Source: Fusarium oxysporum f. sp. lycopersici 4287
Taxonomy: Eukaryota > Ascomycota > Sordariomycetes > Hypocreales > Nectriaceae
DNA: 64,000 nucleotides
Direction of reading: 5' to 3'
NCBI RefSeq assembly: GCF_000149955.1
Contig: NC_030986.1
Span: forward strand, 367,298 to 431,297
Every line of letters starts with the position of its first letter. Within the stretch, counting starts at the first letter, position 1. This document shows positions 1 through 10,429 of this stretch, piece by piece. The position numbers and the translations under genes are program-made. A model generated the notes under the pieces. The model saw only the letters and a program-made list of their open reading frames with translations. It was not told the DNA's origin and made no database searches.

Positions 1-1
1 A

Positions 2-559
2 CTGCAGCGGCTCCTTTGCGCCAAATCTTCAAGCCGCGCCGTCGCCACTTGCATCAACTCGCTAGAATATGGAGGACAAACTGGCAGCAAGTGCTCCTTG
101 AAGTCTCTGAAATGCCAGTATACTAACCATTTGATTAACCAACTCCAGGCCCAAGATGTCGCAGACCGACAACTCGTGGTTGATAACATGTCCCTGCGCG
201 ATATACAAAGGTCGATGAAAAGGGATCCGGAAGGACATGGCATAAGTGCACTGGGCTACGATGGTGTGCTTCGTACTTTCGACGCCGAACGGAATATCCT
301 TGATGCAATTGGCCTGAACCTAACCCAGATCAGAGAGTATTACGATGGTCTACCAATGCCTGAGAGATTCCTCACCGCCGATGGCCGTAATGTGTCTCGT
401 AGGGATATGTTCCACCCAGATGCAGAGAACATACCCAGGAAGCCTACAGAGGAGGATAGAGCCAGAACTCGGGCACATAACGAGGAGCTGAAAAGGCGCG
501 GAGTCTCATGCTGTGTTGCGAGCAAGTCAACAGATGACGTTAAACCGAATACTACATAG
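2..559 (+). CDS. Hypothetical protein, 3' part of a gene entering from the left edge
   Basis: The reading frame is open from the window edge to a TAG at 557-559, giving about 185 residues with no ATG near the edge that must be the start, so the gene probably begins outside the window. The product is hydrophilic, with no membrane segment visible. The C-terminal half is rich in Arg, Asp and Glu (motifs PMPERFL, RRDMFHPD, EDRARTRAHNEELKRR), which suggests a soluble, partly helical protein. I do not recognise a family. Lack of stops over 558 bases and ordinary codon use support coding. An exon junction could lie within the first 100 bases. Confidence 0.5.
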   Translation: MQRLLCAKSSSRAVATCINSLEYGGQTGSKCSLKSLKCQYTNHLINQLQAQDVADRQLVVDNMSLRDIQRSMKRDPEGHGISALGYDGVLRTFDAERNILDAIGLNLTQIREYYDGLPMPERFLTADGRNVSRRDMFHPDAENIPRKPTEEDRARTRAHNEELKRRGVSCCVASKSTDDVKPNTT

Positions 560-1066
560 TTTGTTTTGCCTTTCATCGTTCCGTATTTTATCCCTTGTTG
601 TGCTCTTTCCTGTGCGATTTCCTTGTGACGCCGCGCGTCATGTGTGATTCATTTAGCCTCTAAAGCTATTTGCAACAACGTCATGTCAATGAAGCGATGC
701 CGGGCTAAAGTTCGTGTCAAGCCTCTTCCGTCGTATTGCGGGTTTCACGTTCCTCAAATTGCATTACGACATTTAGCATACAACAACCTTTCGTTGAGCG
801 AACGAAACTCGCCCCTTGAGTAAGAGCAAGAGACAATACAATATGATCAAACGTATCTCTTTCGCTTTTGTCGCGTGATTCGTCGTCCTGGTCGATTCAC
901 CCCTGCACTGACTCAATGCATTCTAGGGTAGTATGACTGCAGGAGAGGGTTGCGTTCTGGGTGCTGCCTAGAATTGACTGATAAAAGTTTCTTCTTTGTC
1001 TTATCTCTTGCGGGTGAGAAGCAGGTCAGGCCCACCGTTAATGAAATAATCAGACATGCACTCAAC
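560..1066. other. Intergenic region
   Basis: No convincing gene. It holds the 3' flank of the edge gene and the 5' flank of the next one. A short upstream exon of the next gene (for example from the ATG at 933) cannot be excluded, because the sequence from about 975 to 1027 resembles an intron end (pyrimidine-rich, then CAG). Confidence 0.4.
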
Positions 1067-1882
1067 ATGAATCAAGAGAGACGCGAGCAGATCGCAGCCG
1101 CTCTTCGTCAGTATCGTGAAATGGTATTGCAGCACAATTCGTTCTTGCTCTGCACCCTAGTAGAAAAGGTCGAGGCCCAGCCTGCTCCGCCGAATTGTCC
1201 AGAATCCGTCGCACAGGAGCTACGAATGCAAGCTATCAATGAACTCATAGAGGTTCCTGAGTCTATCAAATTGCTACTAGATGTCCTTGATGAGGGTGTA
1301 ATCTCTTTATTGATCTCTTCGGCCTCGCTGGAAGGTGTGGATGACGACCCAGTCGACCCCTCGCTAAGAAGAGAATACTTCGCCGGCCTCAAGGCAAAGA
1401 TTGAAGAGAGGGGAGTGGAGGTTGCCGAATTTCCGCCGTCAGATTTGGAGTACCTCTGCACACTTGTTAGTGGTATCACGGGTCCGGGACTTCCATTCCA
1501 TTGAGATGCATCTCAGTTCGACTTCATCACCCCTCTACGACGCGGAAAGATGAAGGACATGATGGAGGCTGTCGGTGTACCAGTACGGAATGATGCAGGA
1601 GAAGTGGAACACAATCAACTCACGTGGCTCTGGGAGGAATGGGAGATTGCCATAGCGTTCAGGATTGGTGGTGGTCCTCGCGGTTGGGGTGGCTCATACG
1701 CCCTGTACTGCAAGAATAAGGACAGAGAGCAATGGAAATGGAGATATGGAGTTCATGATGAAGAGTGGTATAGCGATGTCCATGAGAATGTCGAGGGACT
1801 TTTCGGCTTCTATGCTCACTTTAATGAGCAAACTGAGGAAGAGCTCGAGGATGACATAACTAGCTTGTCAGCACTCGTATGA
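1067..1882 (+). CDS. Hypothetical soluble protein, two exons
   Basis: Two exons, 1067-1465 and 1517-1882, give 254 residues. Without splicing an in-frame TGA at 1502 would stop the protein. A 51-nt intron (1466-1516; donor GTTAGT, acceptor CTCAG) removes it in phase 0 and keeps the frame. The N-terminal half is helical and acidic. The C-terminal part (about residues 155-245) is rich in Trp, Tyr, Gly and acid residues (GGPRGWGGSYALYC, WKWRYGVHDEEWY). That half loosely recalls the SMI1/KNR4-SUKH fold, but I could not confirm it. No signal peptide or membrane segment. The ATG at 1067 is the first in frame; an upstream coding exon is possible. Confidence 0.6.
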
Positions 1883-3230
1883 TGACTGTAGGTGAACAAA
1901 GTTCTAGCATTCTAATAAGGACAATACCCTGCTGCCCCTAGAACAAGCTTTCCGCTAAGCAATATAAGCTTTTCACTCCTAATAATGATAAATAACTATA
2001 CCTATTAGTGACCTGCTAAAGTAGGTAGAATTATATAGCCCTTACCCCCTTGTATATTAAACTGTCCAGTATTACTAAAACCTAACCTTATATTACTTTC
2101 TATAGCCCCCTGATTTATTAACTATATCTAAGTCTGAACCTAAAACTATTTTAGGCTTATCTTTAATCGCCTAAGGTTAAAGAGAAAGAAAAAGAAAGCA
2201 GTGGTAGGAAGACTATAATAGAGGATGGCCTAGAGCTTACTTGGGAATGCCGCTAAGGATGCACCCCTGTAGTTGAGCTGAAGACGGACCGCTAGCGGAT
2301 CTATTGGCGAGGCTATTGGCATGGCTTGCAGTTGTCCTCTACCCCACCACCCTGAAATGAATAAAGTTTAGATGACCGTGAGCCACTAAGAACAGGTGTG
2401 AACCTGAACGGAGATAATTTTAGACTCCCCGCATAACAGCTTTACTAGGCCACGAATTTAGATACCCTCTTCTCGCCCATAAACCTTTGCACATTAGTGG
2501 CAATACAACCTATGGACTTCCCGGAGGGGCTAGGAGGGGCTGGCTAAACAGTGGAAAGTTTTAACGCCAAGTTGTCTTTCTTAGCACATTAGGTTTAAGG
2601 CACTACTAGACTCGCCAATTTTCGTTAATCTCTCCCCCTCGACACTAAGATCTGACTCCCATATTAAGGCTGGCAACGATCAAGGATCTCAAGCCCCGGT
2701 ACCAGGTTCAGTCAGGCAAAAAGACCAACATTTCTCAAACCGCGATGTCGAGGACTTGATACTTTTACTAAGTGGCTTCTCAATTGTGGCAAGGCGGCTC
2801 AACGTGGTATCACCGGAAAATGTAACGGCTAGTCTCGATTTAGTGCAAGCCATGGTCATTCCCGTGATGATCAGTGCTAGTGGGACGAGAGGCTCTCGAC
2901 CCTTTGATTGCCGTTCTCGTCTTGGGCACTGCAAGAACTTCTCGCCAAATATTACCCAACTTGGGTCTACACAGAGAAGAGCCCGCGATCCACAATGCCC
3001 GGAGCTTTTCAATGATCTCACAAAAGCATGGGGCAAACGAGAGTCGTTGCAGGTTCAAATGGCCTCTTTTGGATCGCTAGAGTTGACTAAATACTATGTA
3101 CGACCATCTTCTGTCACATCGGCCAAACCCATCATCCCAATCCATCATTCAAAAGGAGTGTGAGAAACGAAAGTAGTTACAGCTAACAAGCGTAGGTACA
3201 AGACTCTGGTAGTATGTACAAGACAGTCTC
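1883..3230. other. AT-rich intergenic region without a supported gene
   Basis: Bases 1960-2200 are strongly AT-rich with many TA steps. Open frames of about 100-135 codons occur on both strands over 2690-3160, but they overlap each other, lack family resemblance and lack clear splice signals. They may be a decayed gene. Nothing else is supported. Confidence 0.45.
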
Positions 3231-3420
3231 TTACTCCTTGATGGACTTGTAGCCGCCGCGCTTGCCACCCTTTCCGCCCTTGTAGATGTTGATGTTAATG
3301 GTGACGGGCGCATTGAAGTCAATTTCACCAATGCACATTTAGAACAAGGTAATTGTGAATATAACGCACAAGAGTTGTGTATATGGTACTTACGCCGCTG
3401 TTGTTGTTGCAGCAAGCCAT
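3231..3420 (-). pseudogene. Relic of a small cysteine-rich (hydrophobin-like) gene, C-terminal exons only
   Basis: On the minus strand an ATG at 3420 opens MACCNNNSG followed by a perfect GTAAGT donor. This matches the end of exon 3 of the gene at 6400-7017 (ICCNNNSG then GTAAGT). After the intron, MCIGEIDFNAPVTINI and a Lys/Gly-rich tail match exon 4 of the same gene, ending at TAA 3231-3233. Two lesions separate them. The acceptor equivalent to ACCTAG is ACCTTG, and the codon equivalent to CAA at 6925 is TAA (3339-3341). Read as it stands, neither exon joins in frame. The signal peptide and first cysteines are missing, yet a TATA box lies 64 bases upstream, so the fragment may be transcribed. 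A later acceptor (CTACAAG) could yield a very short Gly/Lys-rich peptide. Confidence 0.6.
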
Positions 3421-3483
3421 CTTGAAGATTTGGGGCTTTTGTGGTGTTGAGCTAACCTATCTTGGCCGAGGGATTGGAGCACC

Positions 3484-3490
3484 TTATATA
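3484..3490 (-). promoter_or_regulatory. TATA box of the cysteine-rich relic
   Basis: TATATAA on the minus strand, 64 bases upstream of the ATG at 3420, followed by a leader rich in C and A as in other genes here. Confidence 0.5.
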
Positions 3491-4286
3491 CCTTCAAGGC
3501 TGTTCAAAGAGTCATAACCTAGGTTTTCCTCATATCAGCTGTACGCTGTAGCAATTGGTCAGGCATTTTGGTATAATGTCTAAGTTGTGAGCCAGATGTG
3601 TTATTTGCAGTTGAGACTTGTGGCTGAGAGCTTAATTCAGCACAGAGAACTTAGTTAGTTGTTGCAGCAAATGACCTTTGCATTGCAAACCTCCGAGTTG
3701 GAGCAGGTTTAAACTGCAGGGTGTTAGGTCAGTAGCAAGGTCAAGGGAGGAACAGGGAATCTTGCCGCTGTCAGCGCTGGCAGTGCATCGTAGCGAGATA
3801 GTCCGGACTCAGGCCCGCTCGCTGAGATGGGTGTTATAAAAGATTATAGAAATATAATGCTGGCCGTCTTACATCGCCTAGTATATTAAGCGTTATATAT
3901 CCTATTTATAGCAAGCTATATAGCATGCTATAGAACCCTAGACTTCAAGACCTAGTAGTTAAGAACGTTAGGCAGATTCACTGTAGATTGAATAAAAGCT
4001 CGAGAAACTTTTTTTATTTCTCATCATTTTCTCATAGAACTAAACATATCCCCTGATAAAGCATAAAAGGAGCGTGGGTGGTTGGGATGAGGTTAGCCTG
4101 GCTAGAGCTATCCCCTTACTCGAACCGAAGAAAGAAATAATCCAACTGTCATCCATACCCCTCGTCAATTTGAGAACCACTCCATTCCATTGGAAATACC
4201 CTGAATGCTGGAGTCTGTTAATAATACGCCGCCCACTCTAGTTACAGAGGGCTGCCATTATTCATGTCAGGTTCCAGAGAAGGAGT
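3491..4286. other. Intergenic region with AT-rich tract
   Basis: No gene recognised. Bases 3840-4025 are AT-rich with repeated TATA/TAGC words, resembling decayed, RIP-type sequence. The last part is the 3' flank of the next minus-strand gene. Confidence 0.4.
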
Positions 4287-4662
4287 TTAGACATAGATAA
4301 CCTTCTGGTTGCCGAAGGCAGAGCAAGTCTGCGACTGGTGATTGTTGTTCTACATTATTCAGTTAGCGTAGTTCTTCTAAGATCACTTGCTCTTCACATA
4401 CTCCTTGGGCATTTTGGGCGCAGCAAACAATGGTGCTCTGGACGTTGCAGCTGTTGATGTTCTTGTTGCACTGGTAGTAGCTGAAAACGCCTCCGTCAGA
4501 GTACTCAGGGGAACAGCAGTAAGCAGAACCACCAGTGCAGGTGACGGTCTGCTTGTTGTTGTTGCGGTCACCACCACGGTCACCACGGTCACCACCACGG
4601 TTACCAGGAGCAGCAAGAGCACCGGTGGCGGCGACGAGAAGAGCGACGATGGAGAACTGCAT
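4287..4662 (-). CDS. Small secreted cysteine-rich protein, hydrophobin-like
   Basis: Two exons on the minus strand, 4662-4402 and 4349-4287, give 107 residues. The 52-nt intron (4350-4401) has donor GTATGT, branch GCTAAC and acceptor TAG. Splicing replaces a poor read-through tail with one that ends TCSAFGNQKVIYV. Residues 1-18 form a signal peptide (MQFSIVALLVAATGALAA). Next is a short repetitive GDRGGDR linker. Eight cysteines follow at 42, 49, 50, 65, 72, 80, 81 and 96. The order C-CC-C-C-CC-C is that of hydrophobins, but the spacing (6, 14, 6, 7, 14) fits neither class I nor class II well, mainly because Cys4-Cys5 is short. It was probably secreted to the cell surface or medium. Paralogues lie at 6400-7017 and 3231-3420. 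The ATG at 4662 was chosen because the signal peptide starts there. Confidence 0.8.
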
Positions 4663-4795
4663 TTTGGTGGTTAAAAAGTGTTGATATCTCAAAAAGAGAG
4701 TATTGAAGAGAAGAGTAGATTGAAGTCTGTTTGGCTGAGTTGTGAAGATTCAGTGAGTGATGAGGATAGATGGTTAGAGGGGGGAGAAGGCCCCC

Positions 4796-4803
4796 TTTAT
4801 ATA
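4796..4803 (-). promoter_or_regulatory. TATA box of the hydrophobin-like gene
   Basis: TATATAAA on the minus strand, 134 bases before the ATG at 4662. It is followed by a CT/CA-rich leader typical of strongly expressed fungal genes. Confidence 0.6.
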
Positions 4804-5037
4804 TCCTTTCCTGCCCTATTAGTTCTCACGGGTCTTTGTCATTTTTTTCTTAACAACTTAACCACAATCTCGCCTCTAGACGCTTTATTCGCTATCTCAG
4901 ATGGAAATTGAAGCTATTGAACTCTTTTGAGGCCCTTACGCCATCATGAACACGTACATGATGCTGCCAAAGAGTGAGTTGGTGTCACTGAACTCAATAA
5001 ACGTCCCACCACTCGTCGAATAGCTAGAAAAGAAGAC

Positions 5038-5079
5038 TTGAGGCTGGCTTGAGGCTGGCTTGAGGCTGGCTTGAGGCTG
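5038..5079. repeat. Tandem repeat, 11-bp unit, 3.8 copies
   Basis: Unit TTGAGGCTGGC occurs three times exactly (5038-5070) plus a fourth partial copy that diverges at its end. Non-coding context. Confidence 0.85.
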
Positions 5080-5297
5080 AATCTAGGCGTGGTCTTGGTG
5101 GGTCCAGGCGGGAAGTCTTTGAGGCCGGAAGGATGGGCTGTTGCCACGTCTGAGGTGAGAAGCGGGCCCGGTAGTCCTGCTTACCCTCCTGGTGAACACG
5201 TTTGTCAAGGTATTAAACTTCGATACAACAGAAACTATCCTGAGCCCGTCCAGTCTATATTTAGGCCGACCGACAGGCCGAAGAACTTACGGTCATC

Positions 5298-5638
5298 TGT
5301 TACATCTTGGCTCACCGTAGGTTCCTACAAGCAGCTGTAAGCACTAATATAATTGTTATGATAACAATTATAGCCCAGTCTTATGTCCTGTAGCATAATG
5401 TTTAGGGGCGACTGTTATATCATAATTCCTGTAAGTGGGCGGAGGTTGATAATTTGAATCCCTTTGGCATAGCTACTCACAAGCCTGCCTTTGGCATGCG
5501 CTTAAGCGCAACTGTGAGGCATGTGTTTGAGGTGTGGTAGCTGCAACCGCAGGTACAGGGCTTGGTTATCCTTCTTCCGCAGCAAAGCCACCGGAGGGGG
5601 AGCATCGTGTTACGGCTTGGTTCGCCGTAGGTTTCTAT
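5298..5638. repeat. Pair of diverged 31-bp direct repeats
   Basis: Copies at 5298-5328 and 5608-5638 share about 25 of 31 bases around the core CCGTAGGTT. Most differences are C/T or A/G transitions. They may be remnants of an old insertion. Confidence 0.4.
5348..5372. repeat. Perfect 12-bp palindrome with one-base centre
   Basis: TATAATTGTTAT, then G, then its exact reverse complement. It could be a short cruciform, a dimer-binding site or a chance AT palindrome. It is not placed as a terminator of any recognised gene. Confidence 0.7.
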
Positions 5639-6399
5639 CTCCTGAGAGCCCATAATGCTGCAATTCGTACCTGTCCACCTTTTCTCTGCTATTGCTCGTG
5701 TTTGTTCTCAATTAGCTGCAACCCCTCCCGGTACTGCATTGTAGCCATACGTGGTCTCCGGAGATAGTCCAATTTTTTGCCCTGTGGCGTGATGGCTGGG
5801 TGCCACCATGTTATCTGAGCGTCAAATTCAAGCGGAAGGCAGCGAACAGACTTAGCACGGGCGATGTTCCGACTGACCAAGATCTGAGGGTCATTACCAT
5901 ATCGTTAAGTCACCACGCATGTGCATCTTAGCTGAACATGAAGAATAAGGTTGGTCGCCCATTCACGGGCAACTTCCGGAAATTAAGGGACGTTGATTGG
6001 AGAAGAGATATAAAGTTATAAATAGTAGAAATATTAAGTGCGTAGCTATTTACATTCTGTTGGGAATGAGGAGTGGTCCTAGCTAGCCACATAATTAATT
6101 AAAATTATGTCATATATAGTCATATGTGACGGTAGGGAATGCTCAATGTTTCAAGGGGCTGATTTACGTTTTGGGCCGTTGTTGTTAGTCTGCCACCGAG
6201 TACCGAATTCGAGGCTAAGGAAAGAGTTCTGCACAAATACCGGCCTCCATCTCCTTTATCCTGTCCACCTTTCAACATCTCCATCACTCTAGATCTCGCC
6301 ATCCGCTCGTTACAGAAGCACTTTGTCTCGTTCTTTTACCCTCCATTCATCCCTCCACTGCCTCTCTTCACTCCCTTGCGCTAGCGCTACATATCAATC

Positions 6400-7017
6400 A
6401 TGCACGCTTCCACTATCCTCTACGGGCTCGTTTTCCTGCAGGGCGCCATGGCGTCTCCGGTTGGTAACGTAGCTGCTGCTGACGTTGAACCTCGGGCCAC
6501 CGAGCCTGAGGGCCTTGAAACTCGACATATCGAGCGTAGGGCTCCGGCTCTTGGGGACATGCCCTTCCCAGCCTTCCCATCCCTCAAAAAAAGTAAGTCG
6601 GGAATGAAAAGATTTGGGTGTTCAGTCTAACGGGAGATCGCGCCTGAAGAAGGCCAGAGCAGTGGTAGCAAAGATTGCTCGTCGAATGACCAGACAGCGG
6701 TCTGCTCTTCGGGAAGCGCATACTGCTGTAGCCCTGATGGAAACGGTGGTAGGTAATCCGAATCCCCTTTTTACCACTCGAGGAGTCTTAAATATCCTAC
6801 AGGTACCAAGTGTGCTATCTCGGACTCTTGCAACACTGATTCAAAGATCATTTGCTGCAACAATAACAGCGGGGTAAGTGGCAGCCTCCCATCCCCAATT
6901 CAAGACTTACAAATTACCTAGTATCAAATGTGCATTGGTGAGATCGACTTCAACATGCCCGTCACCATCAATATCAACATCAACGGAGGCGGAAAGGGCA
7001 AGAAGGGCGGGAAGTAG
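6400..7017 (+). CDS. Secreted cysteine-rich protein, hydrophobin-like, with propeptide and Lys/Gly tail
   Basis: Four exons (6400-6592, 6650-6748, 6803-6873, 6922-7017) give 152 residues. All three introns have good donors (GTAAGT, GTAGGT, GTAAGT) and AG acceptors; the first may end three bases later. Residues 1-19 are a signal peptide. A dibasic ERR at 45-47 looks like a Kex2-type cleavage site that would release the mature domain. Cysteines stand at 74, 83, 90, 91, 101, 107, 115, 116 and 125. The last eight follow the C-x6-CC-x9-C-x5-C-x7-CC-x8-C order, parallel to the gene at 4287. The end is unusual: a hydrophilic strand-like segment (PVTININI) and a GGGKGKKGGK tail. The relic at 3231-3420 copies its last two exons. 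Function is inferred only: surface-active or effector-like. Confidence 0.78.
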
Positions 7018-7129
7018 AAGCCTTGTTCGTGTTGTCCGGAAGACGATGTCTCAGTATCAAAACGGGTCTGTCGGTGCAACTGGCATAGGCTAGGCTGCCC
7101 GCTACTTTCGTTTCTTACATTCTTTTATC

Positions 7130-7719
7130 TTATTGAAGACGCTGGAGGGTGGAGTCGTTCCTTTCGAATTGTTGTAGTTTATGCAGTAAATGAATACCAC
7201 CCTCTTCTACCTTGTTTATAAAGCACACTGCCACGATCATGCACGACCAGGTTATCGGATCTGTAGGCGATGACGGAGGCCAACGGATCTCGGCTTGAAT
7301 CAAGCTAGCGGAACCCGTCATCCAAACCTCTAAAGCTGAAATGTGAGACTCACCTCGAATTGCGGCGTTGCTGGCGAATTGAACGAGAGGTCGGAAGCCC
7401 GGCGAGTCACAACTCAACTGCCTCCTTGTAACTGTGACAGTAGCCCCGGCAGACAGGGTAGGGATTCGTGGGGCTGGTGTGCCGTTGCTGTGTCTCGGGA
7501 AGCTCCATCCGCACCGTCCCTTCTGGTGTTCTCAGCTGCCGAGTGCCCAATAGGATCGTGGGTTCTGAGGTCTACCAAGAATTGATTGGAGAGTTTCCTG
7601 CCACTGGGCGGCTCCATGGTATTGGGAGGAAACCAAGCACTTGGCAGGACCAGATTCTCCGGATAGAGTCCCCAAACCGATGTATGGCTACCTCCAGCAC
7701 ATAGATTATTGAACTTCAT
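7130..7719 (-). pseudogene. Probable eroded gene, two overlapping frames
   Basis: On the minus strand an ATG at 7719 opens about 100 codons (FNNLCAGGSHTSVWGLYPEN near the start). A second frame from about 7500 down to 7130 continues with protein-like sequence (LSAGATVTVTRRQ, FRPLVQFASN, ITWSCMIVAVCFINK). The two frames differ by one and no good intron joins them between 7414 and 7560. I read this as one gene broken by an indel. There is no clear signal peptide. The SAGATVTVT and FRPLVQFA pieces look like beta-sandwich secreted proteins, but the family is not identified. Confidence 0.35.
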
Positions 7720-10429
7720 GGCGGCTCCCCGTTAAATCTTTGCCTAGGCTGTGTCCACGAGTGGCCTATGTCCAGGAACGGGAGGCCAGCTCAACACCTT
7801 GGTAGCAGCCCATATCATACTCCAAGGGGTAACCTGTCCAAGGTCTAAACAGGCTTCCCACGAGTCGCAGAGACGGATCTCATAATAGACTTGTTATATG
7901 AGAGAATTGGAGTGGTCAGAGATGGCAAGCTCAAGTTGGAACAGCGACAGTACCCAGGCGTGGTGGCGAATATTTGATAGGTCCAAAATCGACAGCAGAA
8001 ACGGGACCTAGCGGCCCTTATTGATTGTTTATTTTCCGTCAGCATTAATGGTGGGCTGGGCCTTCACACCCCTGTATCGGACCATCGGCATCGACCCTCG
8101 GACCGCTGATTCGAGAGCTGAACAGTTACATTTGGGGCGGCCGCTAAGGGTCTGAGGGCCTACACGCACCTAAGATAGTGGTTATGGGGATTGTCAATGC
8201 GTAGATGGATCAGCGCGCTAGTCTCAGATTGATCGTCACGTCTAGACTCAAATAAATATGTATTAGTGACGTTTACTTTGCAATCAAGCTGTAATTATTT
8301 CCAAAAGGAGCAGAACTCTGTAAATAATAAGCTATTCCTAAATGTCTGGTTCATTTGAGAAAAGAGCCAAGAAGTGTCGTTGTGGGGGATCTAAAAATAT
8401 TTTGAGTGTAGGTTCAACAACGACGTTGACGGTAGTGGAAAGGAACACCCGCTTTTAGTACGCCCAACGGTGATCATTTCGGGTATGATCAGGGCCCAAA
8501 TTGAAAAAACAGCCAGTAATTCCTCGCCACAGATTTGGTGGCGGGGGTTGATGCGACAAGGTTTATGCTACTGCAAGCCATGCCAATAGCTCTTTGATAG
8601 AGTCAATAGTTTTGTAGCTGACAATTCCAGAGCCAATGACTTTCGAAATATATATGGGATAGTGGAAATTGATGATGAAGAGAGGACCAGTGAATTTGAT
8701 TTCGTCATCGTCTGATCATCAGTTTTTGTGTCTCTTGTTGGATATCAATGCGAAGTTACGGTGGAGAAGAAGATACTTCCGAGGAAGGGGAGTTAAACCG
8801 TCGCGTAGGCTTGGGCGTTTGCATTTGTTATTGTAACACCAACCTCGTACAACGAACTGGGCTTACAAGGCAAGTGCCATATTGCTGGATGATCGAGCCA
8901 GTAACCCGTTTGTCGTACCGTACGTAGTGACGTGGCGATGATCCGATGGTAGCGAATATCCATTGACGACCCTGAATGCATTGCACCACCATGCATACCC
9001 AATATTTGCTCGTAACGCCTCGTCGGGACCGTTTCGGCTGGAGACTAAACACCAAGGCTCAACACTCGAAGACCTTGGATCAAATAGAAAACATCAAGAC
9101 GATACTAGCAATGAGTTAAGCGAGGGGAGAAATAATTCTCAGCTTGACTTCAGAACTTCAACTCAGGGTCCAAAACTTCGTGATCATACCCCTGTAACTT
9201 GAACCACCGACATCCGGTGCTGCTTTACCCCGCAACATGGCTTCGATATCTCGCTTGAGTGAGAACATATTTTTACTAATTAGAACTGTGGTATCATCGC
9301 ATCTTGCATATGGTGAAAGCCTAGACGATGAGGAGGTCGGTCGACTAACCCCGGAAATGCATGTGTCCAGAGCTGAAATGTACACCGAGAGCCCTCGGGC
9401 CCACGGCAGTGAAATAATCCCTGTAACTGAAGTCCTAAAGCCTCATTTTGTGAGTTAACCACCGCTTGAATACGGAGGTCTGGATGAGGCCATATCCAGT
9501 TTACGTTGATTGAGGCCCAGAAGAGAGAGTATACCCTCGACCTGAGCTCGTGAAAGAGACAGGGCCGGAGCTTCCCGGCCGGGAGTCGGCCCATCCGCCT
9601 GACACCTCCCATTCGGAAAAATATGGATACCTATTATGGTCTGCACATGTCAATTGTTTCCCCTCTTCAGCTTTCAGGTGAGGCTGGTCTAAAATCTCAC
9701 TATGATCGGATAGTTGAGGCGAGTGTGCTTTGGAAAGTCTACTACGCGCGATGGTACCCAATGTGACAGGACTAAAGCGAAGATCTCGTTTAATTTATAT
9801 AAAGGGTATGATTCAGTAAACGGGGTGATTTGATGCATGTGATTGTCACTAGTCAGTAAGAGCATCGGAGAATGTCGGTTGAATCGTGACTTGTGAAATG
9901 TGGTGCAGGTTTTGAGGTTCAGCATGATGTAGAGGAGATCTGGAACTAGGTCAGTAAGAAGACAAGAGCCATGCCTCACAACTGTGGATGGATAATGCAA
10001 ATTCAACAATGGTGCTGGTGCAGATATTGAAACGTTCTGGGCGTAGTATGTATCTACTTGTACAGCTGGGGGGTCTTAATCTAAGTCATAACTTATCTCT
10101 GTCGGCTACCCTAGATACTACCAACGAGTCCTTATCGCAGAGCCGCATTATGTCCTTTAAATAATTAAACAACATGCCGTGAGAGATGATATTACATTTT
10201 CGGTTTTCCTATACATAAGAATTCATTTAAACTTACAAAATTATCACTTTTTAATTACCATCTTGTTATTTTATATAATGGTAGGTAAAACCCCGGTAGT
10301 ATTTACAACGCTGAATTAGCTTGCTGAAGTAATTACGGTTCAGAGAAAAATGCAATCTGATTTATTTTTCGAGTCAATAATCTAAAAGACAAGTCCAGAC
10401 GGACTAGTATATAATCCCCTTCTCTCAAA
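7720..10429. other. Gene-poor region
   Basis: About 2.7 kb without a supported gene. Open frames of 60-110 codons lie on both strands at 8790-9760, but they overlap, have no recognisable motifs and no splice logic. Bases 10140-10420 are AT-rich and form the 3' flank of the Ohr gene. Confidence 0.45.

Larger units (their letters stand above)
4804..6399. other. Intergenic region with short repeats
   Basis: No gene supported. It holds the tandem 11-bp array, the 25-bp palindrome and the diverged direct repeat listed separately. The last 150 bases are a CT-rich leader for the gene at 6400. Confidence 0.5.

Noticed and set aside
2689..3163. Overlapping open frames of 115-135 codons on both strands
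   Set aside because: No family resemblance, no signal or splice logic, and mutual overlap; kept only as a note in the intergenic entry.
8790..10009. Several open frames of 60-110 codons on both strands
   Set aside because: Overlapping, no motifs, many start at non-ATG codons; they look like chance.
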